A DNA stretch of 64,000 bases, taken from Roseiarcus sp963798015 (GTDB lineage Bacteria; Pseudomonadota; Alphaproteobacteria; Rhizobiales; Beijerinckiaceae). Position numbers and translations under genes: made by a program. A model generated the notes under the pieces. The model had not been told where the DNA came from and made no database searches. It was given only the letters and a program-made list of their open reading frames with translations. Shown here in pieces: positions 37,512 to 45,226 of the stretch. The stretch covers positions 11,446 through 75,445 of the forward strand of contig CAWCSA010000014.1 in assembly GCA_963798015.1 (NCBI GenBank), read 5' to 3'. Within the stretch, counting starts at the first letter, position 1; each line of letters starts with the position of its first letter.

Positions 37512-37605
37512 CGGCAGGCTTACAGATTTACAGGTCCCGGCGTGCTTGATTTTTGGCCCGTCAGCCCTGATATCCGTGGCTAATTCCAATGGGGCTCATG
37601 AAACG

Positions 37606-38208
37606 ATGAGTAATAACAACGCCGAATGGGGCGCAGATACGTCTGCGGGTCCGGTTGAGGGCGGTCGGCCCGACGATGGAGAACCTAACGTCCTCGCCGT
37701 AGTCGAGGCGCTCAACGCCGAAAACAGCCAGTTGAAGGATCGCGTGCTGCGCACGCTGGCGGAGATGGAGAATCTGCGCCGGCGGACCGAACGGGAGGTG
37801 TCGGACGCGAAGACTTATGGCGCGACCAGCTTTGCGCGCGACATGTTGACCGTGGGCGACAACCTTTCGCGCGCTCTCGACCATTTGCCGCAGGAAGCTC
37901 GCGCGAGCGCCGATCCCTCCATTCGCTCGCTGATCGAGGGCGTCGAGCTGACCGCCCGGGATCTGGAAGCCGCGCTTGGCCGCCACGGGGTGAAGAAGCT
38001 CGACCCGAAGGGCCAGAAGTTCGATCCCAATTTTCACCAGGCGATCTTCGAGGCGCCGGACGAGACGGTTCCCTCGGGCACGGTCTCCCAGGTGGTTCAG
38101 AGCGGCTGGACGATCGGGGATCGGGTACTCCGGCCGGCGATGGTTGGCGTCTCCAAAGGCGGCCCGAAGGCGGCGCCAAAGCAGGAGTCGGCCTCCGGCG
38201 GCGAATAG
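37606..38208 (+). CDS. grpE: GrpE nucleotide exchange factor
   Basis: The product (200 residues) releases ADP from DnaK. The central coiled coil (about 40-85; ENSQLKDRVLRTLAEMENLR) and the C-terminal beta domain (PNFHQAIFEAPDETVPSGTV, GWTIGDRVLRPAMVGVSKGG) are complete. The start is the ATG before SNNNAEWG; 20 more residues upstream are in frame but unlike the family. No CIRCE element or clear heat-shock promoter was seen in the 94-base gap before it. The stop is 7 bases from the convergent alkB gene. Confidence 0.94.
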   Translation: MSNNNAEWGADTSAGPVEGGRPDDGEPNVLAVVEALNAENSQLKDRVLRTLAEMENLRRRTEREVSDAKTYGATSFARDMLTVGDNLSRALDHLPQEARASADPSIRSLIEGVELTARDLEAALGRHGVKKLDPKGQKFDPNFHQAIFEAPDETVPSGTVSQVVQSGWTIGDRVLRPAMVGVSKGGPKAAPKQESASGGE

Positions 38209-38215
38209 CCGGCGC

Positions 38216-38845
38216 TCACGCGCTCGCTTTCGTCACACGTCGAAGGGTCAAATTGATCCTGCCGCCCCGGGGCAGCAGGGTTGAGGATCCGGCGATGATG
38301 CGGTCGACGCCATGGAACGCGAGACGGCTCTCGCCCGCGAGCGACATCCCGTCGCCCGATGCGAGGCGGAAGGAGCGGGTCGGCGCGTGGCGTTGAAGCC
38401 CGCCGACGCGAAAGAGCGCCGTGTCTCCGAGCGAGAATGAGACCACGGGCGCGGCAAGCTCCTCCTCGTCGCGGTCCTGGTGCAGGCCCATCCGCGCGGC
38501 AGGGTCGTACAGGTTGATGAGGCAGGCTTCCGGCGCGGGCGCGTCGGGAGCGATCGCTGCGAAGGCGGCGAGGAGTTGCGGCGGCATCGCCGGCCACGGC
38601 CGCCCGGTTTCGGGATGTGTCGCCTGATAACGATAGCCGCGTTCGTCGGCGACCCAACCCAGCGCGCCGCAATTGCTCATCGTGACCGAAAACGGCTTGC
38701 CGGTGCGGGGCATCAGCGGACGGAACGGCGGGGCGGCCTCAAGGATCGCCAGCACCTCATCCCGAAGCGATATCTGAGTGGCGCGGTCGAGAAAGCCGGG
38801 GAAATAATCAACTCCGGGCATAATCGAAACGGCGGCGTGCGACAT
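38216..38845 (-). CDS. alkB: AlkB-type DNA repair dioxygenase
   Basis: The product (209 residues) is an Fe(II)/2-oxoglutarate dioxygenase that removes 1-methyladenine and 3-methylcytosine lesions. The iron ligands are in MGLHQDRDEEE (H-x-D) with the distal His in the FHGVDRI segment, and the 2-oxoglutarate arginine is in RINLTLRRV. RPLMPRTGKPFSVTMSNCGA is the substrate region. The start is the ATG before SHAAVSI. A strong inverted repeat lies upstream at 38919-38945. Confidence 0.92.
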   Translation of the reverse strand: MSHAAVSIMPGVDYFPGFLDRATQISLRDEVLAILEAAPPFRPLMPRTGKPFSVTMSNCGALGWVADERGYRYQATHPETGRPWPAMPPQLLAAFAAIAPDAPAPEACLINLYDPAARMGLHQDRDEEELAAPVVSFSLGDTALFRVGGLQRHAPTRSFRLASGDGMSLAGESRLAFHGVDRIIAGSSTLLPRGGRINLTLRRVTKASA

Positions 38846-38918
38846 ACGATCCAATGGCTTTGCTCGACTTGCGCTGGCGCGCCGGCGACCCTGCACGAGA
38901 GCCGATTTCACCATAAAT

Positions 38919-38945
38919 CATAACGTTCAAACACCCCACGTTATG
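38919..38945. promoter_or_regulatory. Perfect 8-bp inverted repeat between alkB and the sulfotransferase gene
   Basis: CATAACGT (38919-38926) and ACGTTATG (38938-38945) are exact reverse complements with 11 bases between, centred near 38932 in the divergent gap. On the minus strand the arms occupy the -35 and -10 places of a possible alkB promoter (TATGAT near 38916-38921). It looks like the operator of a dimeric regulator, perhaps of the adaptive response. It does not match the LexA boxes found at 45 and 51 kb. Confidence 0.55.
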
Positions 38946-38972
38946 TCTTTTCCGTGATAGACGATCCGCGCA

Positions 38973-39794
38973 ATGCGCAACCGCCTCCATTTCATCTCCG
39001 GCCTGCCTCGCTCGGGCTCGACCTTGCTCGCGGCGCTGTTGCGACAGAACCCGCGCTTCTCCGCCGGCATGAGCAGCCCGGTCTATGCGCTTTTTCGATC
39101 GATGTTGCAGGAGACCAGCGCGCGGAACGAAGGCTCGGTATTCATCGACGACGCCATCCGCAAGCGGCTTCTGACCGGCGTGTTCGCCGCCTACTATGCC
39201 GAGGCGACCTCGGAGACGGTGATCTTCGACACCAACCGGGGTTGGACAACCAAATTGCCGGCGCTGGTTGAGCTTTTCCTCGACGCCAAAATGATCTGTT
39301 GCGTGCGCAATCCCGCCTGGATCCTCGATAGCGTCGAGAGCCTCATCCGCCGTAACGCCTTTGAACTTTCGGGCATCTTCAGTTACGAGTCAGGCGGCAC
39401 GGTCTATTCGCGGGTCGAGGGTCTCGCGTCGGCCGCCGGGATGTTCGGCTACGCCTACAATGCGCTGCGAGAGGCGATCTTTGGCGAGCAGTCGGACCGC
39501 CTGCTGATCGTGCGCTACGAAAGCCTGGTCGCCAATCCGCTCGGCACGCTCGCCGCCATCTACGGCTTTATCGGCGAGGACCTTTACCCGCATGATCCGC
39601 GCAACATCGAACCCTGCTACGACATGATCGAGTTCGATCTCCGGCTCGGCACGCCCGGCCTGCATGACGTCGGACGCTCGGTTGAGGCGCGGGAACGCAA
39701 GACCATTCTGCCGCCGGACCTCTTCACTCGCTACCAGAAGGACGCGTTCTGGGAGGATCTCAAGCTGCTTCCGCCGACCGTGAAACTGGTGTGA
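38973..39794 (+). CDS. PAPS-dependent sulfotransferase
   Basis: The product (273 residues) should transfer sulfate from PAPS to an unknown acceptor. The 5'-phosphosulfate loop is SGLPRSGSTLLAALL (residues 9-23), and the 3'-phosphate region is MICCVRNPAWILDSVESLIR (about 103-122). LIVRYESLVANPLGTLAAIY follows at about 178. No carrier or glycosyltransferase partner gene is adjacent. Cytoplasmic, no membrane segment. Confidence 0.88.
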   Translation: MRNRLHFISGLPRSGSTLLAALLRQNPRFSAGMSSPVYALFRSMLQETSARNEGSVFIDDAIRKRLLTGVFAAYYAEATSETVIFDTNRGWTTKLPALVELFLDAKMICCVRNPAWILDSVESLIRRNAFELSGIFSYESGGTVYSRVEGLASAAGMFGYAYNALREAIFGEQSDRLLIVRYESLVANPLGTLAAIYGFIGEDLYPHDPRNIEPCYDMIEFDLRLGTPGLHDVGRSVEARERKTILPPDLFTRYQKDAFWEDLKLLPPTVKLV

Positions 39795-39842
39795 GCGAAC
39801 AGGGGCCTGGGACTGACTATCCGCGCCGCTCGGCTCCCGTGA

Positions 39843-40892
39843 TCAAGCCTTCCGGCGGCGGCGCAGGCCGGCGAGGCCGAGGGCGGCGAAGCCGGTCGCC
39901 ATTGTCACCCAGGTCGAGGGCTCGGGCACGGCCCCAGATGATCCGGGGAGGGGATTGATCTCCACGTAGCCGTTCCCAACTCGGTAGTCGCCCACGAGAA
40001 GGGGATTCGCGCCGCCGTCGAACGACCCGCCGCCCCCGCCGCCGCCGCCAGCTACATTGTGGCCTGGCGCGTATCCGTAAAATATGCCCTGACCGCCGCC
40101 GCCTCCGCTGTAGCCGCCGCCCCCACCCCCGCCCGTGTCCGGATACCCTGGCTTGCCGTTGCCGCCGCCTCCGCCCCCGCCGCCGCCAAATCCGCCGGTG
40201 CTATTTAGGTAGCCTCCGCCGCCCCCTTTGAACCCGGCGGGGCCGCCCTTGCCTCCGTGTCCCCCATACGCGCCGCCTCCGTCGCTGCCGTCGCTCGCGA
40301 AGCCGCCCCCGCCTCCGCCTCCGTCGACGTAATACACGTGGAGGCCGCCGTTCCCACCACTGCCCCCGCTTCCGCCGAATCCGTCGCCATCAATGCGCGC
40401 GCTGGCGCCGTCGCCGCCATCCTTGCCTTTCTGCCCGCCGGTGCCGAACTCAAGCGGGAGTGACCCCGGGGGGGTAGGGTTGCTGCTCCTTGGGCCAACG
40501 CCGCCGCCTGCGCCCCCGCCGCCGCCCGCGACCAGAAGCGGCTTGCCGTCTGGGCCGATGACAAAGCTGCCGCCGCCGCCTCCGCCGGCATAATAGGAGC
40601 CCGACTGTCCGGCGCCGCCGACCACAATCTCCAAATGTTCGCCTGCCGCGAACTCGAAGTCACCCCGGATCTTGGCGCCCTTGCCGCCGACCGCGCCGGT
40701 GCCATTGCTGGTGCTGCCGTCGCCGCCCTGAGCGCCGTAGGCGGTAATTTCCTACGCGCCGGTCATGGGAATCACAAAATCGACAATCGCGCCGGTGAAG
40801 CTGAAGGGGAAGTCGACGGTCTTGGCGGAGGTTGCCGAAGCCGCTGCCATAAGGGCCAGCAGCGAGGCGCTCGCAAGTAGAAGCCGCTTCAT
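39843..40892 (-). pseudogene. Glycine-rich PEP-CTERM protein with an in-frame amber codon
   Basis: The frame begins with ATG at 40892 after a strong ribosome binding site (GGGGGG). A signal peptide follows (MKRLLLASASLLALMAAASA). Codon 47 is TAG (40752-40754), after IVDFVIPMTGA. The same frame then continues without interruption for 303 codons: EITAYGAQGGDGSTSNG, a long Gly-rich region resembling glycine-rich lectin-like surface proteins, and a C-terminal sorting signal VPEPSTW, a hydrophobic helix and RRRRKA. TAC or CAG to TAG would explain the stop. The export/sorting signals at both ends show that it was one secreted protein. Readthrough or start at TTG 40634 cannot be excluded, but the latter would have no signal peptide. 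Confidence 0.8.
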
Positions 40893-41157
40893 GTTTTCCC
40901 CCCATTGAATTGAACGCCGGCGTCGCAGCAAGGACGCTCAAATCGACTAGCCGGAGATATCTACCGCAACGGTCCTGTCCGTCCTAGGCCGGCGAAAATT
41001 AAATCAAAGTCAGGTGAGACGAGCTGGCGAACCGTCCCGCGCGCATCGCCAGACAAACGCGTTTCCAAGCTTCCCTACCCGTCGGCCCGGGCGTATACGG
41101 GCCGCAGATTATCACCCCGCCCCATCCCGCGCAATTGAAGGGTCAACCGAGGCGAAT

Positions 41158-41904
41158 ATGGCCGGCCATAGTCAGTTCAAGAACATCATGCACAAGAAGG
41201 GCAAGCAGGACGCGCTCCGCTCCAAGCTCTTCTCCAAGCTGGCGCGCGAGATCACGGTCGCCGCCAAGCTCGGGTTGCCAGACCCGGCAATGAACGCGCG
41301 GCTGCGCGCCGCCGTGCTCGAGGCGCGGGCCGAGAACATGCCCAAGGACAATATCGATCGGGCGATCAAGAAGGCTTCCTCGGCGGACACCGAGAACTAT
41401 GACGAAGTGCGCTATGAGGGCTACGCTCCGGGCGGGGTCGCGGTCATCGTCGAGGCGCTGACGGACAACCGCAACCGCACCGCGGGCGAGGTGCGCTCCT
41501 ATTTCACCAAGGCGGGCGGCTCGCTGGCTGAAACGGGCGCGGTCTCATTCATGTTCGATCGGGTCGGGCTGATCGTCTTCGGCCGCAAGGTCGCGGACGA
41601 CGAGGCGATGCTCGAGGCGGCGATCGAGGCCGGCGCGGACGACGTGGCGTCAAGCCCGGAAGAGCACGAGGTCATCACTTCGGTCGCGGCGCTGCGCGAC
41701 GCCCAGAAAGCCCTGGAGGCGAAGTTCGGCGAGCCGCTCAGGGCCGCGATTGTCTGGCGGCCGCAGAACACCATCGCCGTCGACGACGAGGCGGGTGAAA
41801 AGATCCTGCGCCTCGTCGGCGCGCTCGAAGACAACGAGGACGTCCAAACCGTCACCGCGAACTTCGAGGTTTCCGAGGCTTTATTGGAGAAGATGGAGGG
41901 CTAG
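41158..41904 (+). CDS. yebC: YebC/PmpR family protein
   Basis: The product has 248 residues. The start MAGHSQFKNIMHKKGKQDAL and the segments KDNIDRAIKKAS and YEGYAPGGVAVIVEALTDNR are diagnostic. The family has been described both as a transcription regulator and as a translation factor for proline-rich stretches. The frame is open 48 codons further upstream, but the family start is clear. ruvC, often next to it, does not follow here. Confidence 0.95.
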   Translation: MAGHSQFKNIMHKKGKQDALRSKLFSKLAREITVAAKLGLPDPAMNARLRAAVLEARAENMPKDNIDRAIKKASSADTENYDEVRYEGYAPGGVAVIVEALTDNRNRTAGEVRSYFTKAGGSLAETGAVSFMFDRVGLIVFGRKVADDEAMLEAAIEAGADDVASSPEEHEVITSVAALRDAQKALEAKFGEPLRAAIVWRPQNTIAVDDEAGEKILRLVGALEDNEDVQTVTANFEVSEALLEKMEG

Positions 41905-41932
41905 CGCCCTCCATCGAGCGGCGCTCTCGCGA

Positions 41933-42268
41933 TCAGACTCCGCAGCGGCGGCCCCACGGGCCCCACCAGCAATGGTAGACCGGAGCGAAGCCGTAGCCAT
42001 AACGGGGGCCCCAACCCCCGCGCCATCCGTAGCGATGCCAGCCGCCACGCCAACCCCATCCGCGATGCCACCCACCGTGCCATCCGCCATGCCAGCCACG
42101 GTGCCATCCACCGTGCCACCAAACGGACTGGACGTCCGCGCTGACGACCGGCTGTTCCAGCGATGGCGAGGAGAGCGTGAAGGCCGCCGAGGGCGCGCTT
42201 GAAGCGGCAAGCATCGTCGCGCCGACGACAGCGGCGATCGCGCCGCGGGAGAGAATGCGTAAGACCAT
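41933..42268 (-). CDS. Small secreted His/Gly/Trp-rich repeat protein
   Basis: The product has 111 residues. A signal peptide (GAIAAVVGATMLAASSAPSA) precedes a mature region made of about six HGGW or HRGW units (about 50-85), then a Trp/Tyr/Gly-rich end (YHCWWGPWGRRC). His-rich repeats suggest metal binding, possibly in the cell envelope. Similar small proteins are common in Hyphomicrobiales, without known function. The short DNA repeats here reflect the protein repeats. Confidence 0.7.
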   Translation of the reverse strand: MVLRILSRGAIAAVVGATMLAASSAPSAAFTLSSPSLEQPVVSADVQSVWWHGGWHRGWHGGWHGGWHRGWGWRGGWHRYGWRGGWGPRYGYGFAPVYHCWWGPWGRRCGV

Positions 42269-42401
42269 GGTTTCCTCCAGGTTTCCGAGGGTGCTTGGAT
42301 TATGATCTTATCGTCTGAATTTGGGGTGAATGATTCGTGGCGAATTGGGGCATTTCCTTACCGGTTTAGGGATGCCGCCCGCCCGTGCCTGAGGGGGCCG
42401 C

Positions 42402-43106
42402 ATGACCATCGCGCTCGCGCAAGCTGGCCTCAATCTTTTCATCGCCGCTTGCCTCGGCGCGTCGATCGGTCTCGAGCGTCAATGGCGCCAGCATCTCGCG
42501 GGCCTGAGGACCAATACGCTGGTCGCGCTCGGGGCGGCGATTTTCATCACCTATGGGCGCGCGGTCTCGGATGCGGATGGCGCCACTCGGATTGCAGCCC
42601 AGGTCGTGACCGGCATCGGCTTTCTCGGCGCCGGCGTGATCTTCAAGGAGGGGCTGAATGTGCGCGGCCTCAACACAGCGGCGACCCTCTGGTGCTCGGC
42701 CGCGGTCGGCCTGCTCGCTGGCGAGGGGATGGGGCTCCACGGCCTCATGGCGGCGGTTCTGGTGATCGCAGCGAATGTCGGCTTGCGTCCGCTGGTCAGC
42801 GCCATCAATCGGCATCCGTTGGAAATGTCCGAGGAAGAGCAGCATTACGTCATCTCGATCGAATGCCGGCCGGCGCGCGCCTCCGACATCCGCGCCCAGC
42901 TCGTGCAGGACATCGGAGCCGTGCCGGAACTAAATTTTGCCCAAGTGGACAGCGCCTTCATGGGCGAGACGGGCCGGGTCGACGTGACCGCGACCGTGAC
43001 CTCGCACAAGCGCCGCGAGCTGGCGCTCGAGGCGATCGTCGGGCGCTTCGCCGACCTCGAGGGCGTCGTCCGCGCCTCCTGGCGGCTGAACCCGCAGGGC
43101 TCATGA
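42402..43106 (+). CDS. MgtC/SapB family membrane protein
   Basis: The product has 234 residues: four to five membrane helices (about 8-145) with GASIGLERQWRQHLAGLRTN and TGIGFLGAGVIFKEGLNVRG, then a soluble ACT-like domain (about 160-230). MgtC proteins help survival at low Mg2+ and in host cells by acting on the F-ATPase; members with this C-terminal domain belong to that group. An unusual gap of 10 bases separates it from the acetyltransferase gene, so the two are probably cotranscribed. Confidence 0.9.
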   Translation: MTIALAQAGLNLFIAACLGASIGLERQWRQHLAGLRTNTLVALGAAIFITYGRAVSDADGATRIAAQVVTGIGFLGAGVIFKEGLNVRGLNTAATLWCSAAVGLLAGEGMGLHGLMAAVLVIAANVGLRPLVSAINRHPLEMSEEEQHYVISIECRPARASDIRAQLVQDIGAVPELNFAQVDSAFMGETGRVDVTATVTSHKRRELALEAIVGRFADLEGVVRASWRLNPQGS

Positions 43107-43116
43107 GGAGACGCCG

Positions 43117-43545
43117 ATGATTTCCTCGCCCCTGCGCTTCGACATCGAGGACGCGCCGAACGACGCGGACGTCGAGGTTCTGCCGAACGGGCTCGAGGCG
43201 TTCAACGAGAGCCGGTGGCCAGGCCATCAGCAATGGCGGCCGCTCGCCGTATTCGCCCGCGAGGGGAAAAGCATCGTCGCGGGGCTCGCGGGCGAAACCT
43301 ATTCCGGCTGGCTCTTCATCCGCTATTTATGGGTCAGCGACGCGCTGCGCGGTCAGGGGATCGGGCGCAAGCTCATGGGCGACGCCGAGGCCCGTGCGCT
43401 CGAGCGCGGCTGCCACTCGGCCTGGGTCGACACCTTCAGTTTCCAGGCTCCGGGCTTCTATCCGAGGCTCGGCTACAAGGTGTTCGGCGAACTGGACTAT
43501 CCGCCCGGACACAAGCGTATTTTTCTGCAGAAGCGGCTTGGATAG
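43117..43545 (+). CDS. GNAT family N-acetyltransferase
   Basis: The product has 142 residues. The acetyl-CoA loop is VSDALRGQGIGRKLMGDAEA (about 72-91) and the last strand shows FYPRLGYKVFGELDYPPGHK. The acceptor is unknown. It follows the mgtC-like gene by 10 bases and is followed by a possible terminator at 43591-43612. Confidence 0.88.
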   Translation: MISSPLRFDIEDAPNDADVEVLPNGLEAFNESRWPGHQQWRPLAVFAREGKSIVAGLAGETYSGWLFIRYLWVSDALRGQGIGRKLMGDAEARALERGCHSAWVDTFSFQAPGFYPRLGYKVFGELDYPPGHKRIFLQKRLG

Positions 43546-43590
43546 AATCTGCGCACAAGTTTACGCGCGCGAATGATTCCAATGGCTTGA

Positions 43591-43612
43591 GCGCGCTTTC
43601 GCGCAACTTTTT
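43591..43612 (+). terminator. Possible rho-independent terminator after the acetyltransferase gene, start of an empty 361-base gap
   Basis: GCGCG (43591-43595), a CTTT loop and CGCGC (43600-43604) form a short GC stem. Five T follow at 43608-43612. It lies 46 bases after the acetyltransferase stop. The stem is short, so the call is moderate. In the rest of the gap (43546-43906) I see no gene or other clear element. Confidence 0.45.
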
Positions 43613-43906
43613 CGAGTCGTTGGTTGCTCAGCGCCAGGTGAATGCGGAGCGCGGTGGATAAAGCTGCGGCGAGCCGTGCGCACGTCACGGCAGGCCATTC
43701 CTGACCAATTTCTTTCGTGAGGTCGCCGATGTCTTAATGGCCCGGGGCGATGCACCAGATCGTCGCCGTTTCCTTGTCCGATTCCGACTGCGTCTGCGGC
43801 CGTCGGCGAGCGTGATCTGCGCCCCTATTTCGACAGGAGCTGTGAGCGTTGCGCGCAATGCCGCAGCCGCTCTGGCCCCGATGAGCCAGAGCGCACGAAG
43901 CGCCGG

Positions 43907-44125
43907 TCAGCCGTTTCTGACGCACATGATTTTGATGAACTCGCCTGTTCCGAGGTTGCGGAACGGCGCGCTCTTGGCGAGGTCCTGCTGGGCTTCGACG
44001 CCGCACCACAATTCGTTCGACACGGCGCCGATAATCGCGACGTCTCGGGAAAACCCCGCCTCCGGTCCGCAATCAGCGGGACTCATGCCGGCCATGCAAA
44101 CCATGGCGACGATGGTGAAGGTCAT
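43907..44125 (-). CDS. Small cysteine-containing hypothetical protein
   Basis: The product has 72 residues. The N-terminus (MTFTIVAMVCMAGMSPADCG) may be a short signal peptide. Cys residues recur (DCG, LWCGVEAQQ, IMCVRNG). AGGAG lies ten bases before the ATG, which supports translation. No known domain. It follows the unit 44184-45016 on the same strand with a 58-base gap and may belong to that transcript. Confidence 0.5.
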   Translation of the reverse strand: MTFTIVAMVCMAGMSPADCGPEAGFSRDVAIIGAVSNELWCGVEAQQDLAKSAPFRNLGTGEFIKIMCVRNG

Positions 44126-44183
44126 GGGGATGTGCTCCTGTTGAGGGATGCTTTCGCGATTGAGGGCGTGAGGGGAGCCGTCA

Positions 44184-44780
44184 TTAGTTTCGCTTCTCTC
44201 GTCTCGCCGTGACCCCCATCAGTCCGCCGATCACGTCGAGCGCCACTCGCAGGCGGTCGGAGACCACCGCGTCGGCGCGCCAGGGGGTGGCCAACTCGGG
44301 GACGAAGCCGCGGCAGTCGCGCACGCCCGCGCCTTCGATGACGATCCGGGTCACGATCGGCCAGGCATGCGGGCCGACCCGATCCTCGGCCTCCCGCAAC
44401 TTGTCGCGGGCGTGGAGGGCGGCGTCGGCCTGTGGCAGGCCCGGCCGGGGCCCGAAGCCGGTCGATCCCATCCGGTCGGGGGCGACCGCGCGCAATTGGT
44501 CGAGACGGGCGCGATGATAGGTGCGTCGCAGCAATTCGCCGACCAGCCAACGGACGTCGTTGAGCTTCGGATTGTTGGGCGCCAACACCCGGTTGGCGCG
44601 CATCGTGTCGAACGGATCGAGAAAGCGGCGCGTTCGCTCGGCGTCGAGGCTTGGCGTCTCGCCCGCTTCCTTGGCGCGGGCGAGGCGCTCGGGCGTGGCG
44701 TCGAGCCGCTCCTTGATGGCGTTGAGCATATCCTGCGGCGACTTGCGCTTGGTCGGCTTCGGCTTTCGGGGGGCGCTCAT
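44184..44780 (-). CDS. Unknown protein, second gene of a LexA-boxed unit
   Basis: The product has 198 residues and is not recognised. The first 25 residues are basic (APRKPKPTKRKSPQDM). A helical part follows (LNAIKERLDATPERLARAKE), then NPKLNDVRWLVGELLRRTYH and a conserved-looking end (VGPHAWPIVTRIVIEGAGVR, VSDRLRVALDVIGGLMGV), which resembles C-terminal parts of phage-related DUF6456-like proteins, weakly. No membrane segment and no catalytic motif. It overlaps the upstream 79-residue gene by four bases (ATGA), so both are made together. Control by the promoter at 45048-45092 implies induction by DNA damage. Confidence 0.65.
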   Translation of the reverse strand: MSAPRKPKPTKRKSPQDMLNAIKERLDATPERLARAKEAGETPSLDAERTRRFLDPFDTMRANRVLAPNNPKLNDVRWLVGELLRRTYHRARLDQLRAVAPDRMGSTGFGPRPGLPQADAALHARDKLREAEDRVGPHAWPIVTRIVIEGAGVRDCRGFVPELATPWRADAVVSDRLRVALDVIGGLMGVTARREKRN

Positions 44781-45016
44781 CGGGCGGGCTCCTCCGCGAG
44801 TTCCGCGCAGAGCGCCGCCGGCGAGGTGCAATAGGACTGTTCGAGGATGGGAGAGACGAACTTCGGGATCCCGCGGGCGTTGACCCGAACGTCCGCCGGA
44901 GGGCCCTGGTGAGCGCGCTGCAAGTCCTTGAGATGCCGGGCGGAAGAGCGTATGGCCTCGGCTCGCTCGGTGTCGACTTTTGGAGGACGGCGCCGGCGAG
45001 GCGGGGAGATGGTCAT
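44777..45016 (-). CDS. Unknown 79-residue protein, first gene of a LexA-boxed unit
   Basis: The product has 79 residues, basic at the start (PPRRRRPPKVDTERAEAIRS) and with a short middle part (NARGIPKFVSPILEQSYCTS). No domain is recognised. Its start lies 32 bases after a LexA box and 48 bases after a -10 element. The four-base overlap with the next gene shows an operon. Small size, basic nature and SOS-type promoter would suit a DNA-associated or cell-cycle inhibitory protein, but that is guesswork. Confidence 0.6.
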   Translation of the reverse strand: MTISPPRRRRPPKVDTERAEAIRSSARHLKDLQRAHQGPPADVRVNARGIPKFVSPILEQSYCTSPAALCAELAEEPAR

Positions 45017-45028
45017 GGATCTTGCCCT

Positions 45029-45103
45029 TTCTGTTTTGCCGTGTTATGTTCTCGCTTTGTTCAGTATCAGGGAAAACAGAAGCTTGTGTCAAGGTTCTGT
45101 TTT
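45029..45103. promoter_or_regulatory. Three-copy 9-bp operator-like repeat in the divergent S24 regulator region
   Basis: TTCTGTTTT occurs at 45029-45037 and 45095-45103 and inverted as AAAACAGAA at 45073-45081. The copies sit between the LexA box and the 79-residue gene, inside the promoter spacer, and just upstream of the -35. The sequence is AT-rich in contrast to the surroundings. The natural candidate to bind it is the S24-type repressor encoded at 45227, which would add a second layer of control to the LexA-boxed promoter. Confidence 0.55.
45048..45092 (-). promoter_or_regulatory. Consensus sigma-70 promoter with LexA box for the 44.2-45.0 kb unit
   Basis: On the minus strand TTGACA (45087-45092) is a perfect -35, followed after exactly 17 bases by TGATAC (45064-45069). 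Immediately after, covering the expected start point, is GTTCTCGCTTTGTTC (45048-45062), a GTTC-N7-GTTC direct repeat, which is the alphaproteobacterial LexA box. It reads the same motif type as the box at 50835-50849. LexA bound here would block transcription start; RecA-driven LexA cleavage would release it. Confidence 0.75.
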
Positions 45104-45226
45104 TTTGAATTGCGGTTTTTCGGAAACAAGGTTAATACCGTGAGTTGGCAGGTCATCGATGGCCGGGACGCGCCAGAGCGGCCCACGCCTTTCACTTGGA
45201 GAAAGCAAGTTGCAGGAGCTTCCGCT

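Noticed and set aside
40000..40620. Dense short repeats rich in CCGCC
   Set aside because: They are Gly codons of the PEP-CTERM protein, not a DNA tandem array or CRISPR; spacing is irregular.
41950..42130. Repeated GCCATCC/GCCA units resembling a tandem array
   Set aside because: They encode the HGGW repeats of the small secreted protein on the minus strand.
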